Part shown: positions 21,102 to 33,334 of the stretch, piece after piece
Layout of the letters: each line of letters begins with the position of its first letter
How positions within the stretch are numbered: position 1 is the first letter of the stretch
Source of the DNA: Costus lasius
Taxonomy: Eukaryota > Streptophyta > Magnoliopsida > Zingiberales > Costaceae
Direction of reading: 5' to 3'
DNA length: 64,000 bases
Assembly (NCBI GenBank): GCA_027563935.2
Contig: CM050453.2
Coordinates: 83,984,665 to 84,048,664, forward strand
Program-made: the position numbers and the translations under genes
Notes under the pieces: generated by a model
Seen by the model: only the letters and a program-made list of their open reading frames with translations
What the model was told of the DNA's origin: nothing
Databases searched by the model: none

Positions 21102-21197
21102 CCTAGGCGGACACGGTGTCACACTGAGGAGTTACGCCCCGACGATGAACGTCAACGTACGAACCTCCCAAACAGCATTCTGTCGCGGTGCATTAGG
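21102..21197. repeat. Right flanking direct repeat of the minisatellite
   Basis: Partner of 20361-20455. Both contain the GACGTACG/AACGTACG and CCTCCCAAACA words. Confidence 0.75.
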
Positions 21198-24184
21198 CTT
21201 TTAGGTATTTTGATTTCTTTGGAACTCAACATTTAGTCATCGTTAGCCGAGAATAAATCCAAAATAGGCTCTCAATTGTTGCTTTTTGTTTTGTTTATTT
21301 TCCTATCATATTTGACATTTAGTCAATTTTATTTTATTTCATTTGGCATCGTAGTCTATTTTATTTATTCTTTCTTTGTCCTTTTTTTTGTCGCGAGAGA
21401 GTAAAATTACCCTTCTCCGTTTTTTATTCTTTCTATTCCTTCATTTTTTATACCACGCGACTCCTCCCGTCCGGCGAGAGATTCGTGGGGAATTCTCAGT
21501 GCCATTAGATGGAACCCGTCAAAGAGGTAGGGGCGTTGGCCTTCTCGGCGAGGATGTCGGCGATTCCAGCGCCAGGGCAGAGTTCGCCCATGTCGGAAGG
21601 AAAGGGGGCAGAGGCTCGGCGAGATCATGTGCTGAGAACCCGTCTGCAGCTTGAAGCGGCAGCAACATCGGCTCGTGGCGTCGTCGTCAGCTTGTGCTGG
21701 CGTTAGGGCAAGCGGAGGTGGGCGAAGGCACCAATAGCATTGCTGGACTTTCAATCCAAGTTACTCGACACCCTTTTGTCGGCAGATCCGGACTATGCGA
21801 GATGAGGAGTGAAGGCAGGCTTTAACCAAGATGAAGTTTTCTTTCCATGACGAAGCAAGTTTCGTACCAAGTCTGAAATTCCTTTCTTTAAAATCTCGTC
21901 TTTACGCTTAGTCTCCGTAACTCTGGGATTCCAAGGTTCTTCTTGCTATAGTCGAGCTCACAGCCACACTCTCATAGAGGAAATGGTGTCGGCGGCTGAG
22001 GGCATGGGCAGACGGTGGAATAGTGCATTTTACGAATGGCGGAATGGTGTGGCTGAAAGCGACGGTGGTGGTGATGAAATCATTACTGTCAGATTTATTT
22101 GCTGGTACAGGGGCACGTTCTGCACCGTTAGCTGCCCGCAATTTCACTCATTGAGGCGAGGCAGGTCGGATCCTTTGACATTAAATCGGGTCGGATCCAT
22201 TAGATGTTGGACTGAAGCTCCAGCTTTACTGAGGTTCCAGAGTGGTTAGGGCTGGACTTCGAGCCTCTTCGCCGGATGAAGTTGAAAGCCGGCGATCAAG
22301 TAAAGCCTTATTCTCGCCTTTCTTCACGCTCGGGTGATTTTTGCTACAGCGGAATCTATTCGCTAATTTCTGTAAGAAATCTTTTTATTTCACAGCATTC
22401 TTTTCAAAGGTTTTGATTCCTTCTTCTAAAATTTTAATAGCCTTTCTTGCAGTGGCATGGGATAACCAGTTCAGGTTATTGTATTTTCCGTAGTGATGGA
22501 ATCTCGTCGTCGGTTTCATAAGAACTCCTTTTTTCTTTCTTATATCTTTATTATTTATTATTTTTTGCAGGATCCTCAGTGGGTTTGATTTGTTCTTCTG
22601 CTGTGCCGAGGGAGATCAAGTTCGGTCGCCTCCCTTGTAGTGATGTGGGAGACGTATAGAACCAGGCCTGGACCCCCGATTGAACATCTTCGTCACATGT
22701 ACAGAAGAGGTTTCTTTCGAGCTAGGGGAGTGATCAGAAGACGAAAAACAGTGGAAGCCTCAGGCAGGTACTTGTTCTTATTCTTCTCTTTTTTTATGCA
22801 TCTGTTGGTTTTTTTTTTCTTCCGCCCGATTTCTTTTCTACGCACTTGCTGGGCTTTTTTCTTTTCTTCTACCTGATTTCTTTTCTATGCATCTGCTGGA
22901 CTTTTTTTCTTTTCTTCTGCCCGATTTCTTTTTTTGTTCTCTTTTTTTTCTTCCACTTCTCAATCTTTCACGCCTTCCCCTTCGTCAGGGTGCTTAATGC
23001 ATCCATGAGATCTTAAGAGAAAATAAATACGAATGCAGTGCGTGTGTGCAGCCATCGTGAGCCAGGTCGCTTATTGCGGCCATGAAGCCTACAAGAATGA
23101 AAGAAAGAAGGAACTTCCCTTTATTACCTATGTATACCCCTTGCAGATGTCTCTCCCTTCTCCTTGCTACGCTTCCTTCTTCTTGCGATGTTTTTTTTTC
23201 GTAGCGTCTTCTGTGTTTTTTCTTCCGTGTTCTCTTATGCCTTGTGTTGTCTCCCCTTCTTTGTTTGGCGGACCTCCCTCTTTTATAAGCTTTCAGCTGA
23301 CCTAACCCTAACAGCTATTGTCCCTCCCTTTTTCTCTTTCGCGCCTCTTTCATTTTATTTTTTTTTACTACCGTGAGCGCCTTCCCCTGCCTTCCTATCA
23401 GCTCTGACAATTGCCTCGTTTGTTGGCAGCGTGTACATCTTCTTCTTTGAATTTTTTTTGGACTTGTCTTATCTGTATGTGACCGTTCGCTTCTGATGAC
23501 ATATGCCAACTTTTTCCTTCTTTTTTTTGTTCTAGCCTTACAAGGCATTGCCAGCTTTTTTTCCTTTTTTTTGTTCTTGCCTTATAAGGCATTGACGCAT
23601 GCCAGATTCTCCCTTCCCCTCTCAACTTCCAATTGATGCGTTACCATTTTATAGTCAAAATTAATTTTGATGAATCTTTACTAGGCACACATAGTTCTGA
23701 ACGCATTGTCATAGGTCCGAATATATCATTTTAATTAAGTTCTGAATTGCTTAGCTCTGGTACTTCTATGCACTCTTGTGATATTCTACAGCTAGCGGAC
23801 CTTCCTTTCCTTTAGTCCATTTTTTTCTTTAGAATTGCCTTCGCTAATTTTTTATTGTTTCTTCTTCATACACTTATTGAGAGTTCGCTGCATGTGGATT
23901 TATGATTTGAGCCCTTTAGTAAATCTAATCTTTGAAGATATGCGCCTATGCTAAATAACTTCCTTAAAGCTTCATTGTCCAGGAAGAATGATACTTGAGA
24001 GCAGTTGAAAGATATTGCATGTGCATGATTGCTGTGTTGTTGATGGGCTTTTTGAATGATTGTTTTCAGGAACTAAGCAATGCAATGTTCTTAATTCCAA
24101 TTAAAGTTGAAATGGTGGAAGTTTTATAGGGTACCTTTTGTACATATATTGTGGGTGAAAATTTATAGTTCAACAGAAAGGATA
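21198..24184. other. Pyrimidine-rich stretch without a recognised gene
   Basis: The part 21460-22300 is GC-rich, and 22380-23640 is rich in T and C. A splice-acceptor-like tract (TTTTTTGCAG at about 22562-22571) and a donor-like GCAG|GTACTT (about 22766) bracket ~195 bp, but no frame is open through that stretch. It could be the 5' part of the LINE at 24185 or an unrelated noncoding region. No protein family is recognisable. Confidence 0.4.
22798..22935. repeat. Three pyrimidine-rich tandem units (~46 bp)
   Basis: Units start GCATCTGTTGG (22798), GCACTTGCTGG (22842) and GCATCTGCTGG (22889). Each runs through a T/C tract to CCCGATTTCTTTTCTA or a close variant. Confidence 0.75.
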
Positions 24185-25160
24185 GAAGATTCTTTGGAAG
24201 CTACATGTAGCCCCGAACATTAAATTCTTCAATTGGAAACTATTGCTTGCTCTCCCCACCACTTCTTACCTTCATAAAATTGGACTTAGTAGAATTAATG
24301 ATTGCTACTTCTGTTCTAGCGGTCTTGACGATGAAAAGCATTTTTATTCTGGTGTTCTACTACGAATTTCATTTGGAACTTTAACTCAAATCAGAGGAAT
24401 TTAAACTTTATATTTCGTGAAAACTGAGAATCTGGGGATTGGATTTTTGAATTAATGCATATTGCTTCTCTAGTTTTAATAGTTTGTTAGTTTTTATGGA
24501 AGGCTCAAAATGATTATTTTTTTAATGGTAAACAACTTGCATTAAGGCTATTTCTAGGGATGCTCTTATTGAATTTAATTTTATGATGGATATCATTTTT
24601 TCCCAAGAAAATTCTCATAACTTACTAGATAGAAGAATTTGCAAATGGTCCAAACCTCCCAAGACTGGTTACAAAGTTATTGTTGACGGTTCATGAATGC
24701 TTAACTCCTCCAGAGGTTGGTTATCTAATTAGAGACGAGAATGGTGCTTGTTGTGTAGCTGTTGCGGTCTTACTTCCTACAACTTTGGCACTCGAAATTG
24801 AGCTTTTAGCCATTAAATCAGCTCTTGCATACATGCATAGTTGTTCTACTTACGTGGCTTCTAGAATTATTTTGAAAACAGATTGTAAAAATGCTATCCA
24901 ACTCTTGGAAGAGCAACAAGAATACAGTACTCAAGGTCAGGTTGACATTATTGCCGAAATCAATTTTATTTTTAAGTAGAATGTCAAATTGTATGGTGCA
25001 GCATGCACCTCGTGAAACAAACAAGGCAGCTTGTTGGCTAGCTCAGTATGCTTCCTTAAGCTCATCTTGTAAGGCCTGGACATGTGACTGGCCTATGGAA
25101 TTTCTCTGTATTTTGACCTTTGAGGTTTGTGAATTAATAGTCTACTTTAAAAAAAAAAAA
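24185..25160 (+). pseudogene. LINE (L1-type) 3' end: zinc knuckle-like and RNase H domains, poly(A)
   Basis: The translated sequence shows the end of a plant L1 ORF2. A zf-RVT-like region (LWKLHVAPNIKFFNWKLL, then CYFC) lies at about 24195-24340. KARNDYFFNGK is near 24510. An RNase H of the RVT_3 type follows, with VDGS (about 24680), IRDENGA, ELLAIKSAL and LKTDCKNAIQLLE (about 24880-24910), then PRETNKAACWLAQYA (about 25005-25050). A run of A's at about 25148-25160 is the tail. Several stops and frameshifts interrupt it (for example just after VDGS). RT and endonuclease are not recognisable to the left, so the copy is truncated or heavily decayed. Confidence 0.8.
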
Positions 25161-25188
25161 GAATATTAAGAGCGACGAGTTCAATGGA

Positions 25189-25193
25189 GATAC
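25189..25193. other. Target duplication GATAC, left copy
   Basis: GATAC is repeated at 30671-30675 on the other side of the copia element. Confidence 0.95.
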
Positions 25194-25564
25194 TGTAAGA
25201 ACAGAGAACGTAGAGTAAACGAGAACTTGTATGAGCACAATGGATATGTGGAGTAAAAATATTTTATTCCTTCTTGTCTTTACAAAAGAATCATACAGGC
25301 GTATATATAGAGTGCTATGATACACAAATGTCAATATTTACAATTGATTTGCAAATCAATTGTAATTTGATTTGATTTGATTTGATTGCTGATTTGATTT
25401 GATTTGATTGCCGACTAATTTTGCTTGGAAGGTAGATCACCTTTATTGGGAAACAATGGTGGCTGTTTATTTGTTGCTGAGTCTGTAATATCCTCGATGT
25501 GTATACGGTGGCAGTCGGCTTGATAAGGAAAGTGTGCTGAGTCAATATGTTTGATGCGTTTACA
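25194..25564 (-). repeat. 3' LTR of the copia element
   Basis: It runs TGTAAGAACAG to GCGTTTACA in plus orientation. It contains a TATA-like stretch (25301-25310) and (TTTGA)n. The last 49 codons of the polyprotein lie inside it. Confidence 0.95.
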
Positions 25565-28500
25565 CTCCCCCACAAGCTCATCGGGAGTAGCTACAACGTT
25601 GAGCTTGATCTTTAAGCATAAAAAACGAACGCGAGAGAGAGATTTGGTGAATATATCAGCAAGCTGATCCCGTGTGGAAATGAATGATATATTGAGTTGT
25701 TTAGCCGCGACCCGTTCCCGGACAAAATGAAAATCAATCTCAATATGTTTCGTCTGCGCATGAAACACAGGATTGGCCGCGAGGTATGTAGCACCAATGT
25801 TGTCGCACCAGAGAGTTGGAGTTAAGGTGGAAGATAAGTTAAGTTCGGAAAGGAGAGATTGGAGCCAGATGACTTCAGCTGTGGCGTTGGCAAGAGCTTT
25901 GTACTCAGCCTCGGTGCTGGAGCGTGAGACCGTAGCCTGCTTCTTAGAGGACCAGGAGATTAGGTTTGGGCCGAGAAATATGGCAAAACCGCTGGTCGAG
26001 CGCCGATCGGTGAGGGAGCCAGCCCAATCAGCGTCGCTATAAGCATGTAGCTCGCGAGAAGAGCTTCGATGAACAAGAAGGCTATGAAGAATGGTACCCT
26101 TTAAGTAACGGAGTATACGCTTGACATCCTCCCAATGCTGGATAGTAGGTGCATGCATGGCCTGACAGGCACGATAGACAGCATAAGTAATATCGGGTCT
26201 TGTGAGAGTGGCATAATGCAAGGCTCCAATGGTGCTTCTATAGAGTGTGGCATCCTCCAGAGGAGAGGAGGAGACAAGTTTAGACTCAATAGCCAGGGGC
26301 GTCGAAATGGGCCGCGAGCCGTCCATCTTTGCGCGAGTAAGAAGATCCATGATATATTTGCTTTGGCTGAGATGACAGCCGGATGAGTGGTCAGATAATT
26401 GAATGCCAAGAAAGTAATGTGCCGTACCAAGATCTCTGATCGCAAATTCAGTGCCAAGCGCCTTGATCAAGTCATCAATGAATGGAGAGTTATCGCCAGT
26501 TATAAGGATATCGTCAACATAGACCAGAATATATACATTGGAGGAGGAAGTGCAGTGATAGAACAGAGAGGTATCAGTTTTCGAGCCAACGAAGCCGTGT
26601 TGCTGTAACCAACCACCCAGACGCTGAAACCATGCGCGAGGGGCCTGACGAAGGCCGTAGAAGGACTTTTTAAGATGACACACATGGTGAGGAAATTGAG
26701 GATGAGAAAATCCTGGTGGTTGATCCATAAAGACAGTTTCATCGAGATGACCATGTAAGAATGCGTTGGAGACATCCAATTGACGCAGAGTCCAGTTGGA
26801 GCTTATGGCGATGGCCAGTAGTAATCGCACGGTTGTAATTTTAACAACAGGACTGAAGGTATCTGTAAAGTCGATACCTGGAATTTGACGATAACCTTTC
26901 GCAACGAGGCGAGCCTTGTGCCGTTCAATAGAACCATCCGCATGACGCTTTAAGCGAAAAATCCATTTGCAGCCGATGACATTCATAGAGGAGCGTCGCG
27001 GGACCAAGGTCCAGGTACCATTGCGAAGGAGGGCGTCAAATTCTGACGCCATAGCTGCCCGCCAGGCTGGATCCTTGGAAGCTTGAGAGAAACAGCTGGG
27101 TTCAACTGCTATGACTGAGTTGATAAGGATCGAAGGTAGAGGATGTTTACACTGAAATTTCGTGTGAAGAACGATGGGTTCAGAGTCCCTGTAAATATCG
27201 GTAAGAGGCCGAGTGCGTCGAGGTGGTGTAGCAGAGTCGGGAGAAGGCCCGGTCGCCAATGACGGAGCAGCAGAGGAGCCCGGAGAATTGGCAAGAGGCG
27301 GGGAAGACGTGCAGTCATCGGCAAGGGGTTCGTCGCCAGCCGACAGTGGACGCGGGAGGCGTATATGATGATCTGGCAGGCGTGGAGATGTGCCAACACA
27401 ACTTGGTGTCGAGGAGGTTGAGTCGAGCTGTGCGGTGGATGAACCGCAATTAGCAGCAGCAGGAGAGTTGTCGTCAGCCTGGACCGGAGGTTGGATCCAT
27501 ATACCAGGAACGGGCATGCGTGGAGCCACGCCAAGGAGACCGGGTAAAGTGAGCGGAGATGGCGAGGCGGAGGCCGAGCCGAGCTGTGTGGCTGTTGCAA
27601 AAGGAAAGGAAGTTTCATCAAAAATAACATGTCGAGAGATATATATCCGCCCAGTGGGAACATGGAGACAACGGTAGCCAAGATGCATATTACTGTAGCC
27701 AATGAAAACACACAAGTCCGAGCGAGGTTGAAGTTTGTGTTTGTTGTAAAGCCGGAGAAGAGGATAACACGCGCAGCCAAAGGTTCGAAGAAACTCGTAA
27801 TTGGGAGCGCAATTGTAGAGTTTACCTAATGGCGTGTTATTTTGAAGAAGAGGAGTGGGAAGGCGGTTGATGAGGTAGACAGCAGTGGTGACGGCAGCAT
27901 CCCAAAATTTGAGGGGAATTGATGCATGATTCAGTAAGGCAAGTGCAGTTTCAATTATATGGCGATGCTTACGTTCAGCAGTGCCATTTTGTTGAGGAGT
28001 GTGTGGGCAGGAAAGGCGATGAGCAATGCCAAACTTGATGAGATGCCGATGCAGTGCTTGATACTCCCCACCCCAATCGGAATGGACGTTTAGAATTTTT
28101 TTACTGAAAAAACGTTCTACGTGTTTCTGAAAATGGTAGAAAATATCTAATAGATCGGACTTGCGCTTCATTAGGAAGAGCCACGTGTACCTGCTATGAT
28201 GATCAATAAACGAGACATAATAGGAATAGCCAGTATTTGATAAAATAGGAGCAGGGCCCCAAATGTCAGAATAAATAATTTCCAAAGGAGCCAAAGTTTT
28301 ATTGTGAGTTGGAGAAAATGGAAGCTTATGACATTTTGATTTCATACATGCATCACATAAAGTAGAAAAAGTAGAGCGATGAGTGGGAAGGCCGTAGTGG
28401 CTTGTTATTTGTCGAACGATGCGAAGGGATGGATGGCTAAGTCGGGCATGCCAAGGTGATGGGCTGACGCGTTCTCCAAGGAAGGTGGCATTGGACGGTG

Positions 28501-29845
28501 AAGAAATGTGATAGAGACCATGCTTAATTGTTCCTTGCAGAAGAGTGCTCCCCGTTGTGCGATCCTTCACAAAGCACTCATTAGGATGAAATTCAAAAAA
28601 GACATTGTTATCATGAGTAAATTGACGAACAGAAAGAAAGTTTTTTGTTATAGATGGTACATAAAGGACATTGCGCATGGTAAGATTGTGAGCATAAGAG
28701 GGGAGTAATGTGTTTCCAACATGAGTAATATGCAAACCTGTACCATTGCCAATGTGGACTTCATCAAGACCATCATAAGGTGCAGCCCCTTGTAAGGTCT
28801 GAAGGTTCGACGTGACATGATGAGTTGCGCCTGAGTCAGGATACCACGAAGCTGATGCATGAGGAGGTAGTGACTCAATTGGATTAGGTGATGCCGCAGT
28901 CATTGAGTAGGCCCGTGGATGAGATTGAAATCTTGTTTGTTGTTGAGAGAACCCCCCAACGAAATTTGTGTCATACCTTTTGCGACATTCATGAGCATAG
29001 TGTCCAGGAATAAAACATATTTGACATCTACCTCTTCCTCTGCCGCGGGATCGTCCACGGCCACGATTGCCGGTGTTGTGGCCTCTGCCTTGGCTGTTGG
29101 TATTATAGCTGATATTTAAGCCTCTGCCTTGGCTACTGGTATTCTCGTGGCGGTTGGACGAATTGTCCTGGTGACTGGTGTTGTGGACGGAAGGAGCAAG
29201 AAAATCGGTGTGCCGCATCTGAAGAAGGCGCTCATGAGAGGAGAGCATGCCGTGAACTTCTTCTAAGGTGAGATCATCAACACGTGTAGTGATGGTAGGT
29301 GTGAGATTGTCATATATAGGACCCAGCCCATTAAGAACATGCATAATCAAGTCCGCATCAGGAATCGGATTTCCAATTGCAACTAAGCTGTTCGCAACAG
29401 ATTTTATCCTTTGCATATATTCATGAATAGAGTCGCTTCCCCGTTGAATCATATGTAATTGATTTTTAAGTTGTAGTACACGAGCTCTAGAATTAGATTG
29501 AAAAGCTCTAGCAAGTGCAGTCCATACCTCGTGAGCAGAGTTGAGGCCAACCACCATGGGAAAAACACTTTCGGTAAGTGTGGCGTTGATCCAGGTGAGA
29601 ATGAGTTGATCTTTGGTAACCCATTCATGAAAGCTTGGATCATTCGGTGATGGTATGGGATCTGTGCCTTCAACAATACCAAGTAATCTATGAACTCGGA
29701 AGAGAGGAATAAACTGAGTCTTCCACAGCAAATAGTTATCAGTGTTTAATTTTAGTGGTAAGATGGGAACTCCACTAAGTGAAATAGATGAATTTGTTGG
29801 ACTAGTGGATTGGTGGGAGGATGCAGAATTGAGTTCAGAATCCAT
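25415..29845 (-). CDS. Ty1/copia Gag-Pol polyprotein (1476 aa)
   Basis: One uninterrupted frame from ATG at 29845 encodes capsid, protease, integrase, reverse transcriptase and RNase H in copia order. Residues 30-210 form a UBN2-type Gag ([14 protein letters not shown]). A CX2CX4HX4C knuckle is at about 274-287 and the protease PDSGATHH at about 337. The integrase HHCC region is at 466-505, with catalytic Asp at about 527 (SDIWGP) and 590 (HSDWGGEY) and Glu at about 624 (NGTAERKHR). RT spans about 930-1180 with [11 protein letters not shown] and YVDD (about 1110-1113). RNase H has SDADWAG (about 1270-1276), STEAEY and CDN. Catalytic residues are all present. A low-complexity Ser/Pro linker occupies about 755-880. 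The frame runs through the polypurine tract and 49 codons into the 3' LTR before its stop. Confidence 0.95.
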   Translation of the reverse strand: MDSELNSASSHQSTSPTNSSISLSGVPILPLKLNTDNYLLWKTQFIPLFRVHRLLGIVEGTDPIPSPNDPSFHEWVTKDQLILTWINATLTESVFPMVVGLNSAHEVWTALARAFQSNSRARVLQLKNQLHMIQRGSDSIHEYMQRIKSVANSLVAIGNPIPDADLIMHVLNGLGPIYDNLTPTITTRVDDLTLEEVHGMLSSHERLLQMRHTDFLAPSVHNTSHQDNSSNRHENTSSQGRGLNISYNTNSQGRGHNTGNRGRGRSRGRGRGRCQICFIPGHYAHECRKRYDTNFVGGFSQQQTRFQSHPRAYSMTAASPNPIESLPPHASASWYPDSGATHHVTSNLQTLQGAAPYDGLDEVHIGNGTGLHITHVGNTLLPSYAHNLTMRNVLYVPSITKNFLSVRQFTHDNNVFFEFHPNECFVKDRTTGSTLLQGTIKHGLYHISSPSNATFLGERVSPSPWHARLSHPSLRIVRQITSHYGLPTHRSTFSTLCDACMKSKCHKLPFSPTHNKTLAPLEIIYSDIWGPAPILSNTGYSYYVSFIDHHSRYTWLFLMKRKSDLLDIFYHFQKHVERFFSKKILNVHSDWGGEYQALHRHLIKFGIAHRLSCPHTPQQNGTAERKHRHIIETALALLNHASIPLKFWDAAVTTAVYLINRLPTPLLQNNTPLGKLYNCAPNYEFLRTFGCACYPLLRLYNKHKLQPRSDLCVFIGYSNMHLGYRCLHVPTGRIYISRHVIFDETSFPFATATQLGSASASPSPLTLPGLLGVAPRMPVPGIWIQPPVQADDNSPAAANCGSSTAQLDSTSSTPSCVGTSPRLPDHHIRLPRPLSAGDEPLADDCTSSPPLANSPGSSAAPSLATGPSPDSATPPRRTRPLTDIYRDSEPIVLHTKFQCKHPLPSILINSVIAVEPSCFSQASKDPAWRAAMASEFDALLRNGTWTLVPRRSSMNVIGCKWIFRLKRHADGSIERHKARLVAKGYRQIPGIDFTDTFSPVVKITTVRLLLAIAISSNWTLRQLDVSNAFLHGHLDETVFMDQPPGFSHPQFPHHVCHLKKSFYGLRQAPRAWFQRLGGWLQQHGFVGSKTDTSLFYHCTSSSNVYILVYVDDILITGDNSPFIDDLIKALGTEFAIRDLGTAHYFLGIQLSDHSSGCHLSQSKYIMDLLTRAKMDGSRPISTPLAIESKLVSSSPLEDATLYRSTIGALHYATLTRPDITYAVYRACQAMHAPTIQHWEDVKRILRYLKGTILHSLLVHRSSSRELHAYSDADWAGSLTDRRSTSGFAIFLGPNLISWSSKKQATVSRSSTEAEYKALANATAEVIWLQSLLSELNLSSTLTPTLWCDNIGATYLAANPVFHAQTKHIEIDFHFVRERVAAKQLNISFISTRDQLADIFTKSLSRVRFLCLKIKLNVVATPDELVGECKRIKHIDSAHFPYQADCHRIHIEDITDSATNKQPPLFPNKGDLPSKQN
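25565..25573 (-). other. Polypurine tract of the copia element
   Basis: The minus strand reads GTGGGGGAG next to the 3' LTR. It is inside the coding frame and encodes V-G-E. Confidence 0.85.
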
Positions 29846-30286
29846 AACAGAAAATTTTTGGAAAAAAAAGGAAGGGCTTCGAATCTCTCACCAACCGGAG
29901 ATGAAGTCGTAATGAAAGGAGGCAGAGATGAACCGCCGCTTAGTGAGGAGGCAGAGTAGGCTTCGGTAAGTAGATTGATCCTGCAACTATCTTCAGGAGA
30001 ATAACTCACGGAAACGACCGAGAGAAGAACACCACGATATTTTTCAGAAACGTCCGAAAGAAAATTTTGATTCCGAAGATCCAGATGTCAGATGGGTAGA
30101 TTCCTTCAGATGGGCGCCGCTAATAACGTCCACCTAGAAAGCAAAGCGGCAGGAGTAATAATCCAAGAGGGCACTCGGTTGAAGAACTGAATCTGGAGTA
30201 ATCGGAGAGAGGATGTGGCGCATAACTCTGACAGGGGCAGAGAGTGCAGCGCACCTAATGGATCTTGGAGAAGAAAAAAAATTGTT

Positions 30287-30299
30287 CCCTCTGATACCA
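30287..30299 (-). other. Primer binding site of the copia element
   Basis: The minus strand reads TGGTATCAGAGGG directly next to the 5' LTR, which matches the 3' end of initiator-Met tRNA. Confidence 0.95.
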
Positions 30300-30670
30300 T
30301 GTAAGAACAGAGAACGTAGAGTAAACGAGAACTTGTATGAGCACAATGAATATGTGGAGTAAAAATATTTTATTCCTTCTTGTCTTTACAAAAGAATCAT
30401 ACAGGCGTATATATAGAGTGCTATGATACACAAATGTCAATATTTACAATTGATTTGCAAATCAATTGTAATTTGATTTGATTTGATTTGATTGCTGATT
30501 TGATTTGATTTGATTGCCGACTAATTTTGCTTGGAAGGTAGATCACCTTTATTGGGAAACAATGGTGGCTGTTTATTTGTTGCTGAGTCTGTAATATCCT
30601 CGATGTGTATACGGTGGCAGTCGGCTTGATAAGGAAAGTGTGCTGAGTCAATATGTTTGATGCGTTTACA
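30300..30670 (-). repeat. 5' LTR of the copia element
   Basis: It is 371 bp and identical to 25194-25564 except for one base. A TATA-like sequence lies near 30408-30416 on the minus strand and would drive transcription leftward. Confidence 0.95.
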
Positions 30671-30675
30671 GATAC
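30671..30675. other. Target duplication GATAC, right copy
   Basis: Partner of 25189-25193. Confidence 0.95.
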
Positions 30676-31445
30676 AACTAAAATAGATTGGAGAATATGC
30701 AATAAAACGAGTAATTTGACAAATTAATATATGCATCACGGATCCCTCAATATTGATTTTAAGAACAAGTAAAATTGGGATGAAAAGCTCAACTCTGCAA
30801 TGACAAATCTATGTTTCATGAGAATCTGATGAACCTGTCAATCATCTTTTAGTTGGTTGCTGCAACCAAAGCAAACCGACGATGAAATATCTGAAACAGC
30901 AGACTTTTACTTAATATCCTTGATTCCAAAGATTACAAAACTAAGAAAAGCAAGTTATTCTGATAATAAAAAGAATACAGTTAGTTGGGATTTTTTTTCC
31001 CAAAAGAAATGGATAAGATTTTACATTTTTTTCAAGAAATTAACAATCAAACAATTCAGTATGAGGATAAATATATAAATTTTAGCTTTTTCAATTTATA
31101 CTTTTTCTTTCTTACTCTTTGTTTGCTTTTAAATTTAATAACCACAAACTTTTTAGCAACTTTCAACTTAAAAGCATCTTAACATTAGGGCCAAACAAAG
31201 CGTATCATAAAATGCTTTTATAACTAGGGTTCAAAGGAGTAAGTTGGGGGTAGGTTTTGCCACCCTCCAGAGCTTCTAGAATCAGCAACAAACAGGACCT
31301 CAACCCAATAGGTTTTAAAAGACCTATCCCAAACCCTACCCCTACAAGAAATCAAGTACAAACAAGGATATATCCTGACCCATCAAAGAAATAAATACTT
31401 GCAAGGAAACTCAACCTTGACTTCGGAAATGACTGAGCTCAGATC
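30676..31445. other. AT-rich sequence without a recognised gene
   Basis: I see nothing recognisable in 30676-31190. From about 31220, words such as TAGGTTTTGCCACCCTCC and repeated CCTATCCC/ACCCTACC resemble the terminal parts of plant DNA transposons, but no boundaries can be set. Confidence 0.4.
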
Positions 31446-32035
31446 TATAGATGGCAATGGGTTGAGGTGGGTAGTAATAAACCCTACCTCGACCTTGACC
31501 TTGTTGGGTTTCTAAATACCCATCCCAAACTTGACTTGCCAACAAATGGGGAACTTGCGAGAAACTCGACCCTAAGCAGTAGTGGTTGGCGAGGATGTGT
31601 GGTGGCGTTCAACAAGGATGAGTGGCAGCAATTGGCGAGGATGAGCAATAGCAGTTGACAAGGATGACTAGAAATGATCAGCGAGGATGAGCAATGATGG
31701 CAAGAGGCGAGGTTCAGCAGAAAGCAAGAATCAAGCATCAGTGAGGGTGAGTGAGCAATAAGTGTTGCGGGGGCACTAAGGATTGATGGCAAGGTAGAGG
31801 AGCAATGGATGAGGAGCAAGTAAGTAGGAGAATGGGTGCTAGCATTTTTTATTTTAATAAACTAATTTGGAGAGCGGTCAGGTTTAGAGTGGGTATCTAA
31901 AATTGTATACATGACCCTTGGCTTATAATAGTTGGGTTTTACCTAAACTAGACCCAAGACCAGTCAACTTAGGTTTTTGATATCAAAATCAGGTCTAGTT
32001 AGGGCAGTATGGGTTTTTTTTTTTGTCACCCTACT
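31446..32035. mobile_element. Possible non-autonomous DNA transposon
   Basis: The left end reads TAGATGGCAATGGGTTGAGG; the right end reads TTTTTTTTGTCACCCTAC, whose complement is GTAGGGTGACAAAAAA. This resembles the TAGGGRTGGCAA termini of plant hAT/Mutator-like elements. The inverted repeats are imperfect and I see no clear target duplication. Confidence 0.35.
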
Positions 32036-32439
32036 TTATCTAACACGGATTTCTAACCATATTACTAACTAAACAAAATTTTCGAAATGAAGTAACAACA
32101 ATAGTTTATAGATGGTTGCAGCGAACAGGTGGTGGCATTAAGTAGTAGCAATGGGGCAAGTAAAAATTATTTAGTGAGCAGTTAATAAGTTTACGACTAA
32201 GTTTACATTTTAGAGTTACTAATAAAGAGAGGGCAATTTAGTAAATTTATTTTATGAAGTGGACTTGGTTTCAAATTTTGGGCGGTTTTCAAAACTATCG
32301 TCCCCAATAAAGAGCTGACTTATAACCCGAACTCGACCTAACACCTATCAAATTTGATTTTCTATCAAAATTGGGTCAAAATCAGATTATGACACGTCAA
32401 CTGGGTTTGTTGCCAGGACTATTTGTAAGATGTTTTATA

Positions 32440-33334
32440 CACTAGATAAGTACTTTTAGCATTAGAAAGAAAGTTTCAAATATATTAATAAATTTTAAAA
32501 TAGTTAATACTAGTGTCTAGAATATTCATATCAATAAGCCAAATATGAGAACAAGAACTTTTAATTTGTAATATTGAATTTAACAGAAAACATTAAAAAA
32601 AGATTTCATCAAACTTAGAACTTCTCTTTCTATATAAAAAAAATCTAATAAAATAATAAACTTCAACCAACAAGGGTAGTCACATAGTTTAAAAATAACA
32701 TTAGAAAGATCGCACCTATCATAAGTCACTTGACCATGAGCATATATTATTAGTATTTTTTAATAAATAAAATAAATTCAAATGTATCAATTAAATAATT
32801 TATTTAAATATAGAGCAAATTAAGGATAATTATACTTTTAAATCTGTGCAATACAACATAACCTTGTAATCCAACATAATTTTATTTACGAATTATGGTC
32901 TTCAAATATTTGTTAATGTTTTCATGGTTAATAATTAATGTAATAACATTAATTTTCTAAAAAGAAAATCATATCATGTCCTTACATCTATTAATCATGT
33001 AACACTTATTTATTATTAGACAGCATATGAAATATATAATTCCTCGTGAGAGAGGATGCATTGAATTCCCACTTGTAACAACATTGTTTAATGTTACAAA
33101 AGAAAGTAATTATGAAAGTATTCAAACACCTTAATGACGCACACACAAAAAATGCTAAAGTCAGCATTGGTAAGGTATTTGAAAAACACCATAGTAATGC
33201 TAAAAATGCGTTGCAAAAAGCCATTGATGATGTCAATTAACCATTATTAAAGATAGCATGTCAATTAACCATTACTAATTTAGAAAATCAATAATACCAA
33301 TAAATTGCCAAAATCACCAAATTTAATAAATTAA
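32440..33334. repeat. Recurring AT-rich block, copy R2
   Basis: It shares long stretches with R3 (35385-36970), R4 and R5, including 'aatatgagaacaagaacttttaattt' and TTTAATCATGTAACACTT. Positions 33041-33080 match the 3' half of a tRNA-Leu gene. It is interrupted by the solo LTR at 33335. Confidence 0.65.
33041..33080 (+). pseudogene. tRNA-Leu relic, 3' half
   Basis: TCCTCGTGAGAGAGGATGCA and then TTGAATTCCCACTTGTAACA align to the variable loop, T arm and acceptor end of tRNA-Leu (compare TCCTTGTGAGAGGGCGTG at 52713-52730). It is too diverged to function. Confidence 0.55.

Larger units (their letters stand above)
25194..30670 (-). mobile_element. Intact Ty1/copia element (5477 bp), Ale/Retrofit-like
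   Basis: Two 371-bp LTRs (25194-25564 and 30300-30670) differ at one position (25243 G against 30349 A). They are flanked by perfect GATAC duplications. A primer site complementary to initiator-Met tRNA lies next to the 5' LTR and a polypurine tract next to the 3' LTR. One open polyprotein of 1476 codons fills the interior. All parts needed for transposition are present, so this is a recent and possibly active insertion. The clade is inferred from size, short LTRs and the [16 protein letters not shown] integrase motifs. It landed just after a LINE poly(A) tail. Confidence 0.95.

Noticed and set aside
22562..22770. Possible exon bracketed by splice-like sites
   Set aside because: No reading frame is open through it, and splice-like sites are common in pyrimidine-rich DNA.
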